NCBI RefSeq assembly: GCF_902706295.1
Contig: NZ_CACSJJ010000006.1
Location: 124,001-188,000 of the forward strand
Direction: 5' to 3'
Length of the DNA stretch: 64,000 nucleotides
From: Arthrobacter sp. 18067
GTDB taxonomy: Bacteria; Actinomycetota; Actinomycetes; Actinomycetales; Micrococcaceae
Of the stretch, positions 17,949 through 26,431 are shown piece after piece. The translations under genes were made by a program, and so were the position numbers. The notes below the pieces were generated by a model, which was not told where the DNA came from, made no database searches, and saw only the letters and a list, made by a program, of their open reading frames with translations. The first letter of the stretch is position 1; each line of letters begins with the position of its first letter.

Positions 17949-18725
17949 ATGCGTATCGCCCGGTTTGTAGTTGATTCTGATCCCCTTTACGGCGTTGTCG
18001 AAGGTGAGCCCGGCAGTGAGGAAATCACTGTCATTAATGGTGACCCGTTCTTCAACGGCGTCGAACGTACCCATGTGAAGCACAAGCTCGAGGACGTGCG
18101 GCTCCTGGCGCCCATCATTCCCCGCAGCAAGGTGATAGGTGTCGGCCGGAACTTCGCCGAGCACGCAGCGGAACTGGGCAATGAAGTTCCCCAGCAGCCG
18201 TTGTTGTTCCTGAAGCCCAATACCTCGGTGATCGGCCCGAACGACCCCATCATCCTCCCCGAGTTTTCGGAGGAGGTCTCCTTCGAAGCCGAGCTGTGCG
18301 TGGTGATCGGCCGTATCTGCAAGGACGTCCCGGAAGAGCGCGCGGACGACGTCATCTTCGGCTATACCTGCGGCAATGACCTCACCGCCCGCGATGTGCA
18401 GAAAACGGACCTTCAGTGGGCCCGCGCCAAGGGCTTCGACACCTCTGCGCCGCTGGGTCCGTGGATCGAAACCGAACTCGACCACGAAGACCTCTCCATC
18501 CAGGGCCGCCTCAACGGTGAACTCCGCCAGGACGGCAGCACCAACCAGATGATCCGCGGCGTCCGCGAACTCGTCTCGATCGTTTCGCATGCCTTCACGC
18601 TCCTCCCAGGTGACGTCATCATGACCGGAACCCCGGCGGGTGTTGGCCTGGTCAGCGAGGGCGACCGGTTCGAAGTGGAGATTGAAGGCATCGGCCGCCT
18701 CTCCAACCCGGTGGTTCGCCGCTAA
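17949..18725 (+). CDS. Fumarylacetoacetate hydrolase family protein
   Basis: 258 aa. The N-terminal small domain is followed by the FAH core with GVGRNFAEHAAELG, the acidic metal site EVSFEAELCVVIGR, and GYTCGNDLTARDVQ. The C-terminal TGTPAGVGLVSEGDRFEVEI closes the family pattern. Members hydrolyse C-C bonds of diketo acids or decarboxylate oxaloacetate; the exact substrate cannot be read here. TAGGCT (17936-17941) lies 7 nt before the ATG and no SD is present, so it is probably leaderless. It may be co-expressed with the MBL-fold gene. Confidence 0.92.
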   Translation: MRIARFVVDSDPLYGVVEGEPGSEEITVINGDPFFNGVERTHVKHKLEDVRLLAPIIPRSKVIGVGRNFAEHAAELGNEVPQQPLLFLKPNTSVIGPNDPIILPEFSEEVSFEAELCVVIGRICKDVPEERADDVIFGYTCGNDLTARDVQKTDLQWARAKGFDTSAPLGPWIETELDHEDLSIQGRLNGELRQDGSTNQMIRGVRELVSIVSHAFTLLPGDVIMTGTPAGVGLVSEGDRFEVEIEGIGRLSNPVVRR

Positions 18726-18756
18726 GCTCCCGGCGAAACCTCAAACGCCAAACCCC

Positions 18757-18800
18757 GACGGCGGCACGCGCCTTTCACACGAAAGGTAAGTGCCGCCGTC
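18757..18800 (+). terminator. Terminator hairpin between the FAH-family gene and gltX
   Basis: GACGGCGGCAC (18757-18767) pairs perfectly with GTGCCGCCGTC (18790-18800). A second hairpin, CCTTTC/GAAAGG, is nested in the loop. There is no T tract downstream. Confidence 0.65.
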
Positions 18801-18855
18801 GAGCGCTTCCGACCGGGAAACCTGAGCGGCGCCAAGCGGTAAAGTTGGAACCACT

Positions 18856-20376
18856 ATGACTACTGCTTCTGCGTCGAACGCTGCCCCCAGCGCCATCCCT
18901 GCCGTCAACGCCGAGACTCCGGTCCGCGTGCGTTTTTGCCCGTCACCTACGGGAACACCGCACGTTGGCCTGATCCGCACCGCCCTGTTCAACTGGGCCT
19001 ATGCGCGCCACACCGGTGGAAAGCTGATCTTCCGTATCGAGGACACGGACTCTGCCCGTGACAGCGAAGAGAGCTACCACCAGCTTTTGGATGCACTCAA
19101 GTGGCTCGGCATCAACTGGGATGAGGGCGTAGAGGTTGGCGGACCGCACGAGCCGTACCGGCAGTCGCAGCGCGGCGAGATCTACCAGGACGTCATCGCC
19201 AAGCTCAAGGCCGGGGGACACGTTTACGAGTCCTACTCCACTCCTGATGAGATCGAAGCCCGCCACAAGGCGGCCGGCCGCGACCCGAAGCTGGGCTACG
19301 ACGGCTTCGACCGCCACCTGACGGAGGAGCAGCTGGCACAGTTCAAAGCCGAAGGCCGCGAGGCTGTCCTGCGTCTCCGCATGCCGGACGAGGACCTCAC
19401 GTTCAACGACCTCGTCCGCGGCGAGATCACCTTCAAGGCCGGCTCCGTCCCCGACTTTGCAGTGGTCCGCGCGAACGGCGCCCCGCTGTACACCCTGGTG
19501 AACCCGGTGGATGACGCGTTGATGGGAATCACCCACGTCCTGCGCGGCGAGGACCTGCTGAGCTCCACCCCGCGCCAGATCGCACTGTACCGCGCGCTCT
19601 ACGCCATCGGTGTGGCCGAGTACATGCCGGAGTTCGGCCACCTTCCCTATGTCATGGGCCAGGGCAACAAGAAGCTGTCCAAGCGTGACCCGGAGTCCAG
19701 CCTGTTCCTGCACCGCGAACGTGGTTTCATTCCCGAGGGCCTGCTCAACTACCTCTCGCTGCTGGGCTGGTCCCTGAGTGCGGATGAGGACATCTTCACG
19801 GTGGAGCAGCTTGTGGCGAACTTCGACATCCACGATGTCCTGGGCAACCCTGCGCGCTTCGACATCAAGAAGGCCGAAGCCATCAATGGAACCCACGTCC
19901 GGATGCTCGCTCCGGAGGACTTCAAAGAGCGGCTGGTTCCGTACCTCCGTGCAGCAGGTTTCGTAGGTGAGATCCTCACTCCGCGGCAGGAAGAGATCCT
20001 CGCAGAGGCAGCCCCGCTGGTTCAGGAACGCATCACCCTTCTGGGCGAGGCTCCCGAGATGTTGGCCTTCCTGTTCAAGGCAGACGATGCGATCGACGTT
20101 GCCGACGACGCGCGCAAGGGCCTCCCGGCCAACCTTGAGGAAGTCCTTGACGCTGCCCTCGCGGCACTGGAGCCCATCGAAGAGTGGACGGCCGAGAACA
20201 TCCAGAGCGCTCTGAAGCAGGCGCTGGTCGAGGACCTGGGCATCAAGCCGCGTGCGGCGTTCGGGCCTGTGCGTACTGCCATCTCAGGCCGCCGTATTTC
20301 CCCGCCGCTGTTCGAATCCATGGTGATCCTGGGCAAGGACTCGTCCCTTGGCCGCGTTCGCGCGTTCCGCGGCTAA
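18856..20376 (+). CDS. gltX: Glutamyl-tRNA synthetase
   Basis: 506 aa, class Ib synthetase. The HIGH-like signature is [20 protein letters not shown] (near residue 30) and the KMSKS-like loop is [12 protein letters not shown]. The C-terminal anticodon-binding region is helical. It charges tRNA-Glu. In actinobacteria, which generally lack GlnRS, it is expected also to charge tRNA-Gln for GatCAB amidation. That fits its position just upstream of tRNA-Gln and tRNA-Glu genes. A TAAAGT box lies 10 nt before the ATG, giving a very short or no leader. Confidence 0.97.
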   Translation: MTTASASNAAPSAIPAVNAETPVRVRFCPSPTGTPHVGLIRTALFNWAYARHTGGKLIFRIEDTDSARDSEESYHQLLDALKWLGINWDEGVEVGGPHEPYRQSQRGEIYQDVIAKLKAGGHVYESYSTPDEIEARHKAAGRDPKLGYDGFDRHLTEEQLAQFKAEGREAVLRLRMPDEDLTFNDLVRGEITFKAGSVPDFAVVRANGAPLYTLVNPVDDALMGITHVLRGEDLLSSTPRQIALYRALYAIGVAEYMPEFGHLPYVMGQGNKKLSKRDPESSLFLHRERGFIPEGLLNYLSLLGWSLSADEDIFTVEQLVANFDIHDVLGNPARFDIKKAEAINGTHVRMLAPEDFKERLVPYLRAAGFVGEILTPRQEEILAEAAPLVQERITLLGEAPEMLAFLFKADDAIDVADDARKGLPANLEEVLDAALAALEPIEEWTAENIQSALKQALVEDLGIKPRAAFGPVRTAISGRRISPPLFESMVILGKDSSLGRVRAFRG

Positions 20377-20391
20377 GAGCGGCCCCACGTC

Positions 20392-21120
20392 ATGGCTATC
20401 GCAAGCTCTTTCGGCACCATCCACGGTGTCCTCTTCGACATCGACGACACCTTGGTGGACCTTGAGTACGCCATGACAACAGCTTTGCGTGACGTCAGTG
20501 AACATCTCCTGCCCGGCCTCGACCAGGCCGGGTGGGTGAAGTTCGGTCGCATCTTCACGCACGAAACCACGCACTTCTACGACCGCTATCTGGCCGGCGA
20601 GCTGACCTTCAACGAGCAGCGACTGCTTCGCGGCAGGGCTGCCCTGGGCCATTTTGGCGTGGAGCTCGGCGATGGTGACGAATCGCAGGCGTGGGTAAGT
20701 GAGTACCACCAACGCCAGACGGCGTATGTCAGGGCTTTCGACGACGTCGAAGAGGTTCTGGACGCACTCGATGCCGCCGGCATTCCCTACGGAGCCGTCA
20801 GCAACAACGTTCATGACTACCAGCGCGCCAAGCTGGACGGTGCGGGCCTTTCCAGGATCAAGGTCCTGGTGGGCACAGACACTGTGGGCGCGGCCAAGCC
20901 GGAGCCGGCCATCTACCTCGAGGGTGTGCGCCTGTTGGGTACTGCGGCGGAGAAGACTCTCTACGTCGGTGACAACAGGCTGCTCGATGCTGATGGTGCC
21001 TCGGCGGCCGGACTCATTGGCGTGTGGCTCAACAGGACCGGGGAAGTGGTGGAAGAGTTCACCGGACGCCAGGTTGACTCACTGTCGCGGCTGCTGGCAA
21101 AAGCTCCTACTGCGGCTTGA
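20392..21120 (+). CDS. HAD-superfamily hydrolase
   Basis: 242 aa. Motif I is VLFDIDDTLVDLEYAM near residue 13, with the two aspartates of the HAD nucleophile pair. The cap domain is inserted after motif I, giving subfamily I. Motif III is in AAKPEPAIYLEG and motif IV is LYVGDNRLLDADGASAAGL. It is likely a small-molecule phosphatase. It starts 15 nt after gltX and is probably co-transcribed with it; the substrate is unknown. Confidence 0.9.
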   Translation: MAIASSFGTIHGVLFDIDDTLVDLEYAMTTALRDVSEHLLPGLDQAGWVKFGRIFTHETTHFYDRYLAGELTFNEQRLLRGRAALGHFGVELGDGDESQAWVSEYHQRQTAYVRAFDDVEEVLDALDAAGIPYGAVSNNVHDYQRAKLDGAGLSRIKVLVGTDTVGAAKPEPAIYLEGVRLLGTAAEKTLYVGDNRLLDADGASAAGLIGVWLNRTGEVVEEFTGRQVDSLSRLLAKAPTAA

Positions 21121-21152
21121 GAATCATGTGATGCAGGTAACGGCTTCTCGAT

Positions 21153-21181
21153 TTGTGCAGGCGGCAAGACTCCGGTAGAGT
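21153..21181 (+). promoter_or_regulatory. Promoter of the tRNA-Gln/tRNA-Glu genes
   Basis: TTGTGC (21153-21158) and TAGAGT (21176-21181) are separated by exactly 17 bp, about 70 nt upstream of mature tRNA-Gln. Confidence 0.65.
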
Positions 21182-21257
21182 CATTACTCGTGCTGAGGGG
21201 CACGGAGGGAAAAGCTAAGGGAAACCGAAGCGCGGAACTCCGGTCCGAAAGTCACTT

Positions 21258-21329
21258 TGGGATATGGTGTAATTGGCAACACTACGGTTTCTGGTACCGT
21301 CATTCTAGGTTCGAGTCCTGGTATCCCAG
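21258..21329 (+). tRNA. tRNA-Gln (anticodon CTG)
   Basis: Acceptor stem TGGGATA (21258-21264) pairs with TATCCCA (21322-21328). The anticodon stem ACGGT/ACCGT encloses loop TTCTGGT, giving anticodon CTG. The T arm is CTAGGTTCGAGTCCTGG. The terminal CCA is not encoded. T at position 1 pairing with A is a feature of bacterial tRNA-Gln. Confidence 0.95.
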
Positions 21330-21427
21330 CTCTGAAAATCCGCGTAAACACGCTGGAAATTCGGAACTTCCAAGTCGCTGAAGCGATTTGGAGCGAAGTT
21401 GAAAGTATGAAATACTCATTCAGCTTG

Positions 21428-21445
21428 ATCGCCGGAAACGGTGAT
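21428..21445 (+). other. Hairpin with GAAA tetraloop in the tRNA spacer
   Basis: ATCGCCG (21428-21434) and CGGTGAT (21439-21445) form a 7-bp stem (one G-T pair) closed by GAAA, followed by five A's, 12 nt before tRNA-Glu. It may guide processing of the tRNA precursor. Confidence 0.4.
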
Positions 21446-21456
21446 AAAAAGTGCAA

Positions 21457-21532
21457 GGCCCCATCGTATAGCGGCCTAGTACGCCGCCCTCTCACGGCGG
21501 TAACGCGGGTTCGAATCCCGCTGGGGTCACCA
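21457..21532 (+). tRNA. tRNA-Glu (anticodon CTC), CCA encoded
   Basis: Acceptor stem GGCCCCA (21457-21463) pairs with TGGGGTC (21522-21528). The anticodon stem CCGCC/GGCGG encloses CTCTCAC, giving anticodon CTC. The T arm is GCGGGTTCGAATCCCGC. Discriminator A is followed by CCA at 21530-21532. Co-transcribed with tRNA-Gln 127 nt upstream. Confidence 0.96.
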
Positions 21533-21535
21533 CAG

Positions 21536-21573
21536 AATCCCCCGGAACCCAGGTTCCGGGGGATTTCTTTTTT
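21536..21573 (+). terminator. Strong intrinsic terminator after tRNA-Glu
   Basis: AATCCCCCGGAACC (21536-21549) is perfectly complementary to GGTTCCGGGGGATT (21552-21565). It is followed by TCTTTTTT. Confidence 0.92.
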
Positions 21574-21639
21574 CTCCGTTTTCCATCCGCTGTGCCAGCC
21601 CCACGCTTGCAAGGTGGATCGGGCTGGCATGATGATGCT

Positions 21640-23421
21640 GTGACCGCAAACCAAGACCCGGCATCAAGCCGGGAACATTCCGTAGCCCAAGGTGCGGCGG
21701 CCGCCGTCGAAACTTTGGAGTCGGCCCGTGCGGAACTGGCGGCCACCACCCTTCCGCTCGCCGTGCCGGACGCCGAGGAAGCCCGCCGATGGATTCGCGA
21801 GTCCCTTGCGCAGCTCGACGACTACGTGATTCCACGTTACAGAAGCTTGGATGCCCCGCTGTTGGCCGTCGTCGGCGGTTCAACTGGTGCGGGCAAGTCC
21901 ACGCTGGTCAACGCGCTGGTGGGGTACCCGGTGACACGTGCGGGCGCCATCAGGCCGACCACGCGCCAGCCTATCTTGCTGCACCATCCCGAGGATGCCC
22001 GGTGGTTTGAAGGCCACAGGATTCTTCCGAGCCTGGACCGCATCAAAGGCGCTGTCTCAACGAGTCCTTTGCCGGCAAACCAGGCAGGTGCCGCCCCCGA
22101 CGCCCAGGCCATCACGTCGTTGGTATTGGTAGGTCATACTGCGGTGCCCCAGGGAATTGCACTCCTGGACGCGCCTGACGTCGACTCGATTTCCGATGAC
22201 AACCGCAGGCTGGCTGGACAGCTGCTTGCTGCCGCGGACCTCTGGGTGTTTGTCACCACAGCAAACCGATACGCCGACGCCGTACCCTGGCGTCTGCTCC
22301 TGGACGCGGCTTCGCGGGACATCACCGTAGCCGTGGTGCTGGACCGGGTGCCGGGTGCCGCTGAAGACGAAGTCAAGACCGACCTTCAGGCAATGCTTGA
22401 CCGGCAGGGGCTCGGGGCAGCGAAACTCTTCGTCGTTCCGGAAAGCGACTTGGACGGGCTTGGAATGCTCCCCGCGGAATCGGTGGCCCCGCTGGGTCGG
22501 TGGTTGGGCGCCCTCGCCGCCAATGCGGCGGGAAGGGCGGATGTGGCCCGGCGGACGCTCAACGGTGCCGTCAAGGCCGTCAGCGTTCGTTTGGAAGGAA
22601 TCGCCAACGCTGCCGCGGAGCAGGATGCCGCTGCGCATGAACTCCAGGCAGTGTGCATCGCGGAGTATGGGCAGGCTCTTTCGCGCATTCTTGAGGCGAC
22701 CAAGGACGGAGCATTGCTCCGCGGCGAAGTACTGGCCCGGTGGCAGGACTTCGTCGGCACCGGCGAGTTCTTTAGGGCTGTCGAGCAGAACATTGGCCGC
22801 TTCCGGGACCGCGTGGGGGCCTTCTTCCGCGGCGAACCCGCCCCGGCAGTGAAGGTTGAGACCGCCATCGAAACCGGGCTGCAGGCCGTCATCCTGGATG
22901 AAGCTGCCAACGCAGCAGAGAACGTGGACAGGCGATGGCGTTCGGACCCCGCAGGCCGACAACTCCTCGGCGCCCATGACCTGTCCGGAACCAGCGACGA
23001 CTTTGACGCAAAGGCTGCTGCCGCGATCCGGTCCTGGCAGGAGGGTCTGATGGAGATGATCCGTACGCAGGGCCAGGGAAAGCGAACCCAAGCCCGGTGG
23101 TTGTCCTTCGGCGTCAACGGGCTTGGCGCAGCGCTTATGGTGGTGGTGTTCTCCATGACGGCAGGCTTGAGTGGTTTGGAGATCGGCATCGCAGGCGGAA
23201 CGGCTGTGGTTGGCCAGAAGCTGTTGGAGGCAGTGTTCGGCGAGGACGCGGTGCGGCGCCTTGCCCAACAGGCGCGGGATGACCTGCACACCCAGTGCCA
23301 AAGGCTTCTGGACGAAGAGAAGCAGCGGTTCCTGAACAGGCTTGAGGCCGCGCATCCAAGCTCTGGCAATGACCTGGCACGGCACGCCAAGGCACTCGGC
23401 CGCCTGGCGGGAGCCGTATGA
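21640..23421 (+). CDS. Dynamin-like GTPase A (DynA-like)
   Basis: 593 aa. The P-loop GGSTGAGKSTLVNAL is near residue 75, followed by switch-I-like TTRQPILL, the G3 segment LLDAPDVDSI, and a G4-like VVLDRVPG. A long helical region (about 300-480) precedes a Gly-rich membrane hairpin (SFGVNGLGAALMVVVFSMTA) near residue 490. This is the layout of bacterial dynamin-like proteins. The neighbouring GTPase overlaps by 4 nt, like the adjacent dynA-dynB pair described in Streptomyces that acts at septa; equivalence here is inference. GTG 21640 is chosen, with CATGAT 6 nt upstream. Confidence 0.8.
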   Translation: MTANQDPASSREHSVAQGAAAAVETLESARAELAATTLPLAVPDAEEARRWIRESLAQLDDYVIPRYRSLDAPLLAVVGGSTGAGKSTLVNALVGYPVTRAGAIRPTTRQPILLHHPEDARWFEGHRILPSLDRIKGAVSTSPLPANQAGAAPDAQAITSLVLVGHTAVPQGIALLDAPDVDSISDDNRRLAGQLLAAADLWVFVTTANRYADAVPWRLLLDAASRDITVAVVLDRVPGAAEDEVKTDLQAMLDRQGLGAAKLFVVPESDLDGLGMLPAESVAPLGRWLGALAANAAGRADVARRTLNGAVKAVSVRLEGIANAAAEQDAAAHELQAVCIAEYGQALSRILEATKDGALLRGEVLARWQDFVGTGEFFRAVEQNIGRFRDRVGAFFRGEPAPAVKVETAIETGLQAVILDEAANAAENVDRRWRSDPAGRQLLGAHDLSGTSDDFDAKAAAAIRSWQEGLMEMIRTQGQGKRTQARWLSFGVNGLGAALMVVVFSMTAGLSGLEIGIAGGTAVVGQKLLEAVFGEDAVRRLAQQARDDLHTQCQRLLDEEKQRFLNRLEAAHPSSGNDLARHAKALGRLAGAV

Positions 23422-25037
23422 GCCGCCACAGCCAGGTCCGTGAATCTTCCCAGTTGCAGCGCCGCCTCGAATCTCTGAACACAGCCCGCGAACTCGCCGA
23501 AGGCGTGCTCCCGGACGCGGACCTGCAGTCTGTCTACGACGTCCTGGAACGCGCAACGTCGAGGCGGTCATTATCCGCGGGACACACCGTGGTGGGCTTT
23601 TTCGGGGCAACCGGCAGCGGTAAATCGTCCTTGTTCAACGCCGTGTCCGGGAGCGGGCTCGCCACCGCGACGGCCCGACGGCCCACAACGTCCTCGCCAT
23701 TGGCAGGAATCTGGGGTGAAGACGGCAGCGGGCCCCTGCTCGACTGGCTGGACGTCAAGGAACGCCACACACTGCCGCCGGTTCCCGGGCTGGCTGAGGA
23801 GGGCACCGGCCTGGTGCTCCTGGACCTGCCCGACTTCGACTCTACCCGGATGGAAAACCGCGAGATCGCCCAGCGCATGGTGGGCATGGTGGACGTCCTG
23901 GTCTGGGTCCTGGATCCGCAAAAGTACGCCGACGCCGCCGTGCACAATGATTTCCTTCGGCCCATGGCCTCCCACGGCGCCGTTACCCTGGTTGTCCTGA
24001 ACCAGGTGGATAAGCTCAGCGCCGCCGACGCCTCCGCCGTCATGGAATCGCTGGAGGGAATCCTGCAGCGTGATGGACTGGGTAAGGTCCGCGTTCTGGG
24101 CGCATCGGCCTTGACTGGCGACGGCGTCCCGGCCGTCCGCGGGGCCATCAGGAACGTCGTAGTACAGCGGGAGGCAACAACCCAGCGCCTTGCAGCCGAC
24201 GTAGCGAAGGCCGCCGCGGAACTCGCTCTTGCCTCCGGCGAAGGTGAAGCCCGCGGCATCAACGGACGGGCAAAATCCCGGCTCGCATCTGAACTGGCGA
24301 CGGCGGCCAACGTACCTGTCGTGGTGGATGCGGTCCAGCGGTCGTTCAAGAGGGAATCGGCCCGCAGGACGGGTTGGCCTGTGACGCGGTGGCTGTTGCG
24401 CTTTCGACCGGACCCGCTTCGGCGACTGAACCTGGGCAGGGCGGATACCAAGCCTGAGCTCAGCCGGACCTCACTACCTCCTGCCGGCGCACCAGAGCGC
24501 GCGCGGACGGATGCGGCCGTCAGGGATTTTGTGGACGAGGCATCCACCGGGGCGCCGGGACCCTGGCGGGCAGCTATCCGAAGTGTGGCACGAGATGGCA
24601 GGGAACAACTGCCTGATGCATTGGATCAGGCCATCGCCGGAACGGACCTGAAAGCGATGAAGCGTCCCTTGTGGTGGGTGCTGTTCAATACCCTCCAATG
24701 GCTGGCACTGCTCCTCGCCGTTGGAGGGCTGGGCTGGCTCGGCGTCCTGGCTGCCCTTGGCTACTTCCAGATGCCTGTGCCGGAGGTGCCACGGACAGAG
24801 GGCTGGCCCTGGCCGACGCTGATGGTGGCTGGGGGAGTCCTGCTGGGCATTGTCCTGGCCGTCGCTGGCCGCATAGTGGGCGGTTGGGCAGCGAGAGCGC
24901 GAGCGTCCGGGGCAGCGAAGCGGTTGAAGTCCGCAGTGGCACGTGTTGCCGAGCACCGGATCGTGGAGCCTGTCGACGTGGAGATCACGCGCTTGAAGGC
25001 TTTCAACGCTGCATTGAAAACGGCACGTTCGGCCTAG
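23418..25037 (+). CDS. Dynamin-like GTPase B (DynB-like)
   Basis: 539 aa, ATG overlapping the stop of GTPase A (ATGA). The P-loop GATGSGKSSLFNAVSG is near residue 60, switch I is RRPTTSSP, G3 is LLDLPDFDST and G4-like is VLNQVDKL. Two strong membrane segments near the C-terminus (TLQWLALLLAVGGLGWLGVL and TLMVAGGVLLGIVLAVAG) flank a short Pro-rich loop. The pair probably forms a hetero-oligomer that remodels membrane. The stop codon shares CTAG with the stop of the convergent gene. Confidence 0.8.
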   Translation: MSRHSQVRESSQLQRRLESLNTARELAEGVLPDADLQSVYDVLERATSRRSLSAGHTVVGFFGATGSGKSSLFNAVSGSGLATATARRPTTSSPLAGIWGEDGSGPLLDWLDVKERHTLPPVPGLAEEGTGLVLLDLPDFDSTRMENREIAQRMVGMVDVLVWVLDPQKYADAAVHNDFLRPMASHGAVTLVVLNQVDKLSAADASAVMESLEGILQRDGLGKVRVLGASALTGDGVPAVRGAIRNVVVQREATTQRLAADVAKAAAELALASGEGEARGINGRAKSRLASELATAANVPVVVDAVQRSFKRESARRTGWPVTRWLLRFRPDPLRRLNLGRADTKPELSRTSLPPAGAPERARTDAAVRDFVDEASTGAPGPWRAAIRSVARDGREQLPDALDQAIAGTDLKAMKRPLWWVLFNTLQWLALLLAVGGLGWLGVLAALGYFQMPVPEVPRTEGWPWPTLMVAGGVLLGIVLAVAGRIVGGWAARARASGAAKRLKSAVARVAEHRIVEPVDVEITRLKAFNAALKTARSA

Positions 25038-25570
25038 AGCGCTGCTGCGGCGTCCCGGACTTTGATGAGCGTGCGAAGATTCCTGGTGGTGGTGCTGGCT
25101 TTGTAGCGTGCCTTGGCGGAAAGCTTGCTGAACGGGCTGTCCAAGGTTCCACCTGCCGGAGCCAGCCACGCGGAGGCTTCGGGGCCCAGCCGCACTTGTT
25201 CCACCCCGCCAAGGGCAGCCCCGGCCTCGAAAAGGTCGTCAAGCATCGCGGTATCGGAGGCAAGTGTGATGTAGCTGTGCGTGGATTTGTCGTCGGCAGG
25301 GTACGGGCAGGCTTGGACCAGTTCGTCAACCCTGGCTGCCGTGAGCACCACCACCCATGCGTCGTAACCGAACGTCTTCCGGAGGCACTCTTCAAACCGG
25401 GCTTTGACGTCTTTGGCGCTGAGTGCACTCTGCAGCACAACGTTTCCGCTGGCCAGCAGGGTTTTGACCTTGCCAAACGGGTAGTCCTGAAGCGCTGTCT
25501 TGAGTTCGGCCATCTTGATGTTGATGCCGCCCACATTGATGCCGCGAAGGAATACGGCGTAATTGTTCAT
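25034..25570 (-). CDS. DUF1697 domain protein
   Basis: 178 aa. It starts MNNYAVFLRGINVGGINIKM, the DUF1697 opening, and continues with KTLLASGNVVLQS. No catalytic role is established for the family. Its stop overlaps the convergent GTPase stop at CTAG (25034-25037). The start is 7 nt from the stop of the IclR gene on the same strand, so it may be co-transcribed with it. A TAGGTT box lies 4 nt before the ATG. Confidence 0.88.
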   Translation of the reverse strand: MNNYAVFLRGINVGGINIKMAELKTALQDYPFGKVKTLLASGNVVLQSALSAKDVKARFEECLRKTFGYDAWVVVLTAARVDELVQACPYPADDKSTHSYITLASDTAMLDDLFEAGAALGGVEQVRLGPEASAWLAPAGGTLDSPFSKLSAKARYKASTTTRNLRTLIKVRDAAAAL

Positions 25571-25577
25571 GCTGAAC

Positions 25578-26297
25578 CTAGTCGTTGTTCTTCCGGAGGG
25601 CCTCAGTCAGCACCCGGGCAGCATTACAGACCACTTCGGCGTGCAGGCGGCCTGGCTGGCGTGTGAGGCGCTCGATCGGGCCGGAAATCGACACAGCGGC
25701 GATGACCCTTCCCGAGGGTCCGCGCACCGGGGCGGAAACCGAGGCGACCCCAGGCTCGCGTTCGCCCAGGCTCTGACCCCAGCCCCGGCGTCGTACTCCT
25801 GCCAGGACGGTGGGGGTAAAGCGGGCGTTCTGCAGCCCCTCCAGCAGGCGGTCGTGGTCTTCCCACGCCAGCAGCACCTGGGCGGCGGAGCCGGCCTTCA
25901 TGGAGAGCTGGGTGCCCACCGGAATGGTGTCGCGCAGGCCGATGGGGCGTTCTGCCGAGGCCACGCAAACACGCCAGTCACCCTGCCGGCGGAAGATCTG
26001 GGCGCTTTCACCGGTGGCGTCACGCAACTGGATGAGGACCGGGCCTGCCGAGGCGATGAGGCGGTCTTCGCCTGCGGCGGATGCGAGCTCCACTAAACGG
26101 CTGCCGAGGACGAAGCGTCCCTGGATGTCGCGGCTCACCAACCGGTGATGAACCAGTGCCAGCGCGAGCCGGTGAACCGTAGGCCGGGCAAGGCCCGTGG
26201 CCGCTACAAGTTGCGCGAGTGTCGTGGGCCCGGCCTCGAGTGCATCGAGTACCTGGGCCGCTTTATCAATGACACCGACTCCACTAGAATTGTCCAT
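25578..26297 (-). CDS. ltbR: IclR-family regulator, probable LtbR (leucine/tryptophan regulator)
   Basis: 239 aa from ATG 26297; longer reading frames upstream would run through the promoter and operator. An N-terminal winged helix (KAAQVLDALEAGPTTLAQLV to RPTVHRLALALVHHRLV) is followed by the IclR effector domain (from about residue 75). It is divergent from leuCD, the position of LtbR in corynebacteria and of NdgR-type regulators in streptomycetes. The symbol is assigned from that context and family. The known role is repression of leuB and leuCD. A palindrome lies in its own promoter, suggesting autorepression. Confidence 0.85.
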   Translation of the reverse strand: MDNSSGVGVIDKAAQVLDALEAGPTTLAQLVAATGLARPTVHRLALALVHHRLVSRDIQGRFVLGSRLVELASAAGEDRLIASAGPVLIQLRDATGESAQIFRRQGDWRVCVASAERPIGLRDTIPVGTQLSMKAGSAAQVLLAWEDHDRLLEGLQNARFTPTVLAGVRRRGWGQSLGEREPGVASVSAPVRGPSGRVIAAVSISGPIERLTRQPGRLHAEVVCNAARVLTEALRKNND

Positions 26298-26303
26298 GTA
26301 ATG

Positions 26304-26332
26304 ATATTGCCGTCTCATTATCTGAGATGCAA
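26304..26332 (-). promoter_or_regulatory. ltbR promoter with a palindromic operator between -35 and -10
   Basis: On the minus strand TTGCAT (26332-26327) and CAATAT (26309-26304) are 17 bp apart, and the -10 ends 6 nt before the ATG. The spacer contains the perfect inverted repeat TCTCA-N5-TGAGA (26313-26327). A protein bound there would block ltbR directly and could also control the divergent leuC promoter. Confidence 0.65.
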
Positions 26333-26431
26333 GTTGTTTCACTGGCCTATTTCACAAGCCTGCTGCTTCAGTAGATGAAGAACAGTTCAAGTGGATGGCC
26401 TCCATCCAACCGCAGTGAAGGGAGCAAGGCC

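Noticed and set aside
21184..21654. Open frames across the tRNA-Gln and tRNA-Glu genes, both strands
   Set aside because: They translate tRNA genes and a terminator. The tRNA structures fully explain the sequence.
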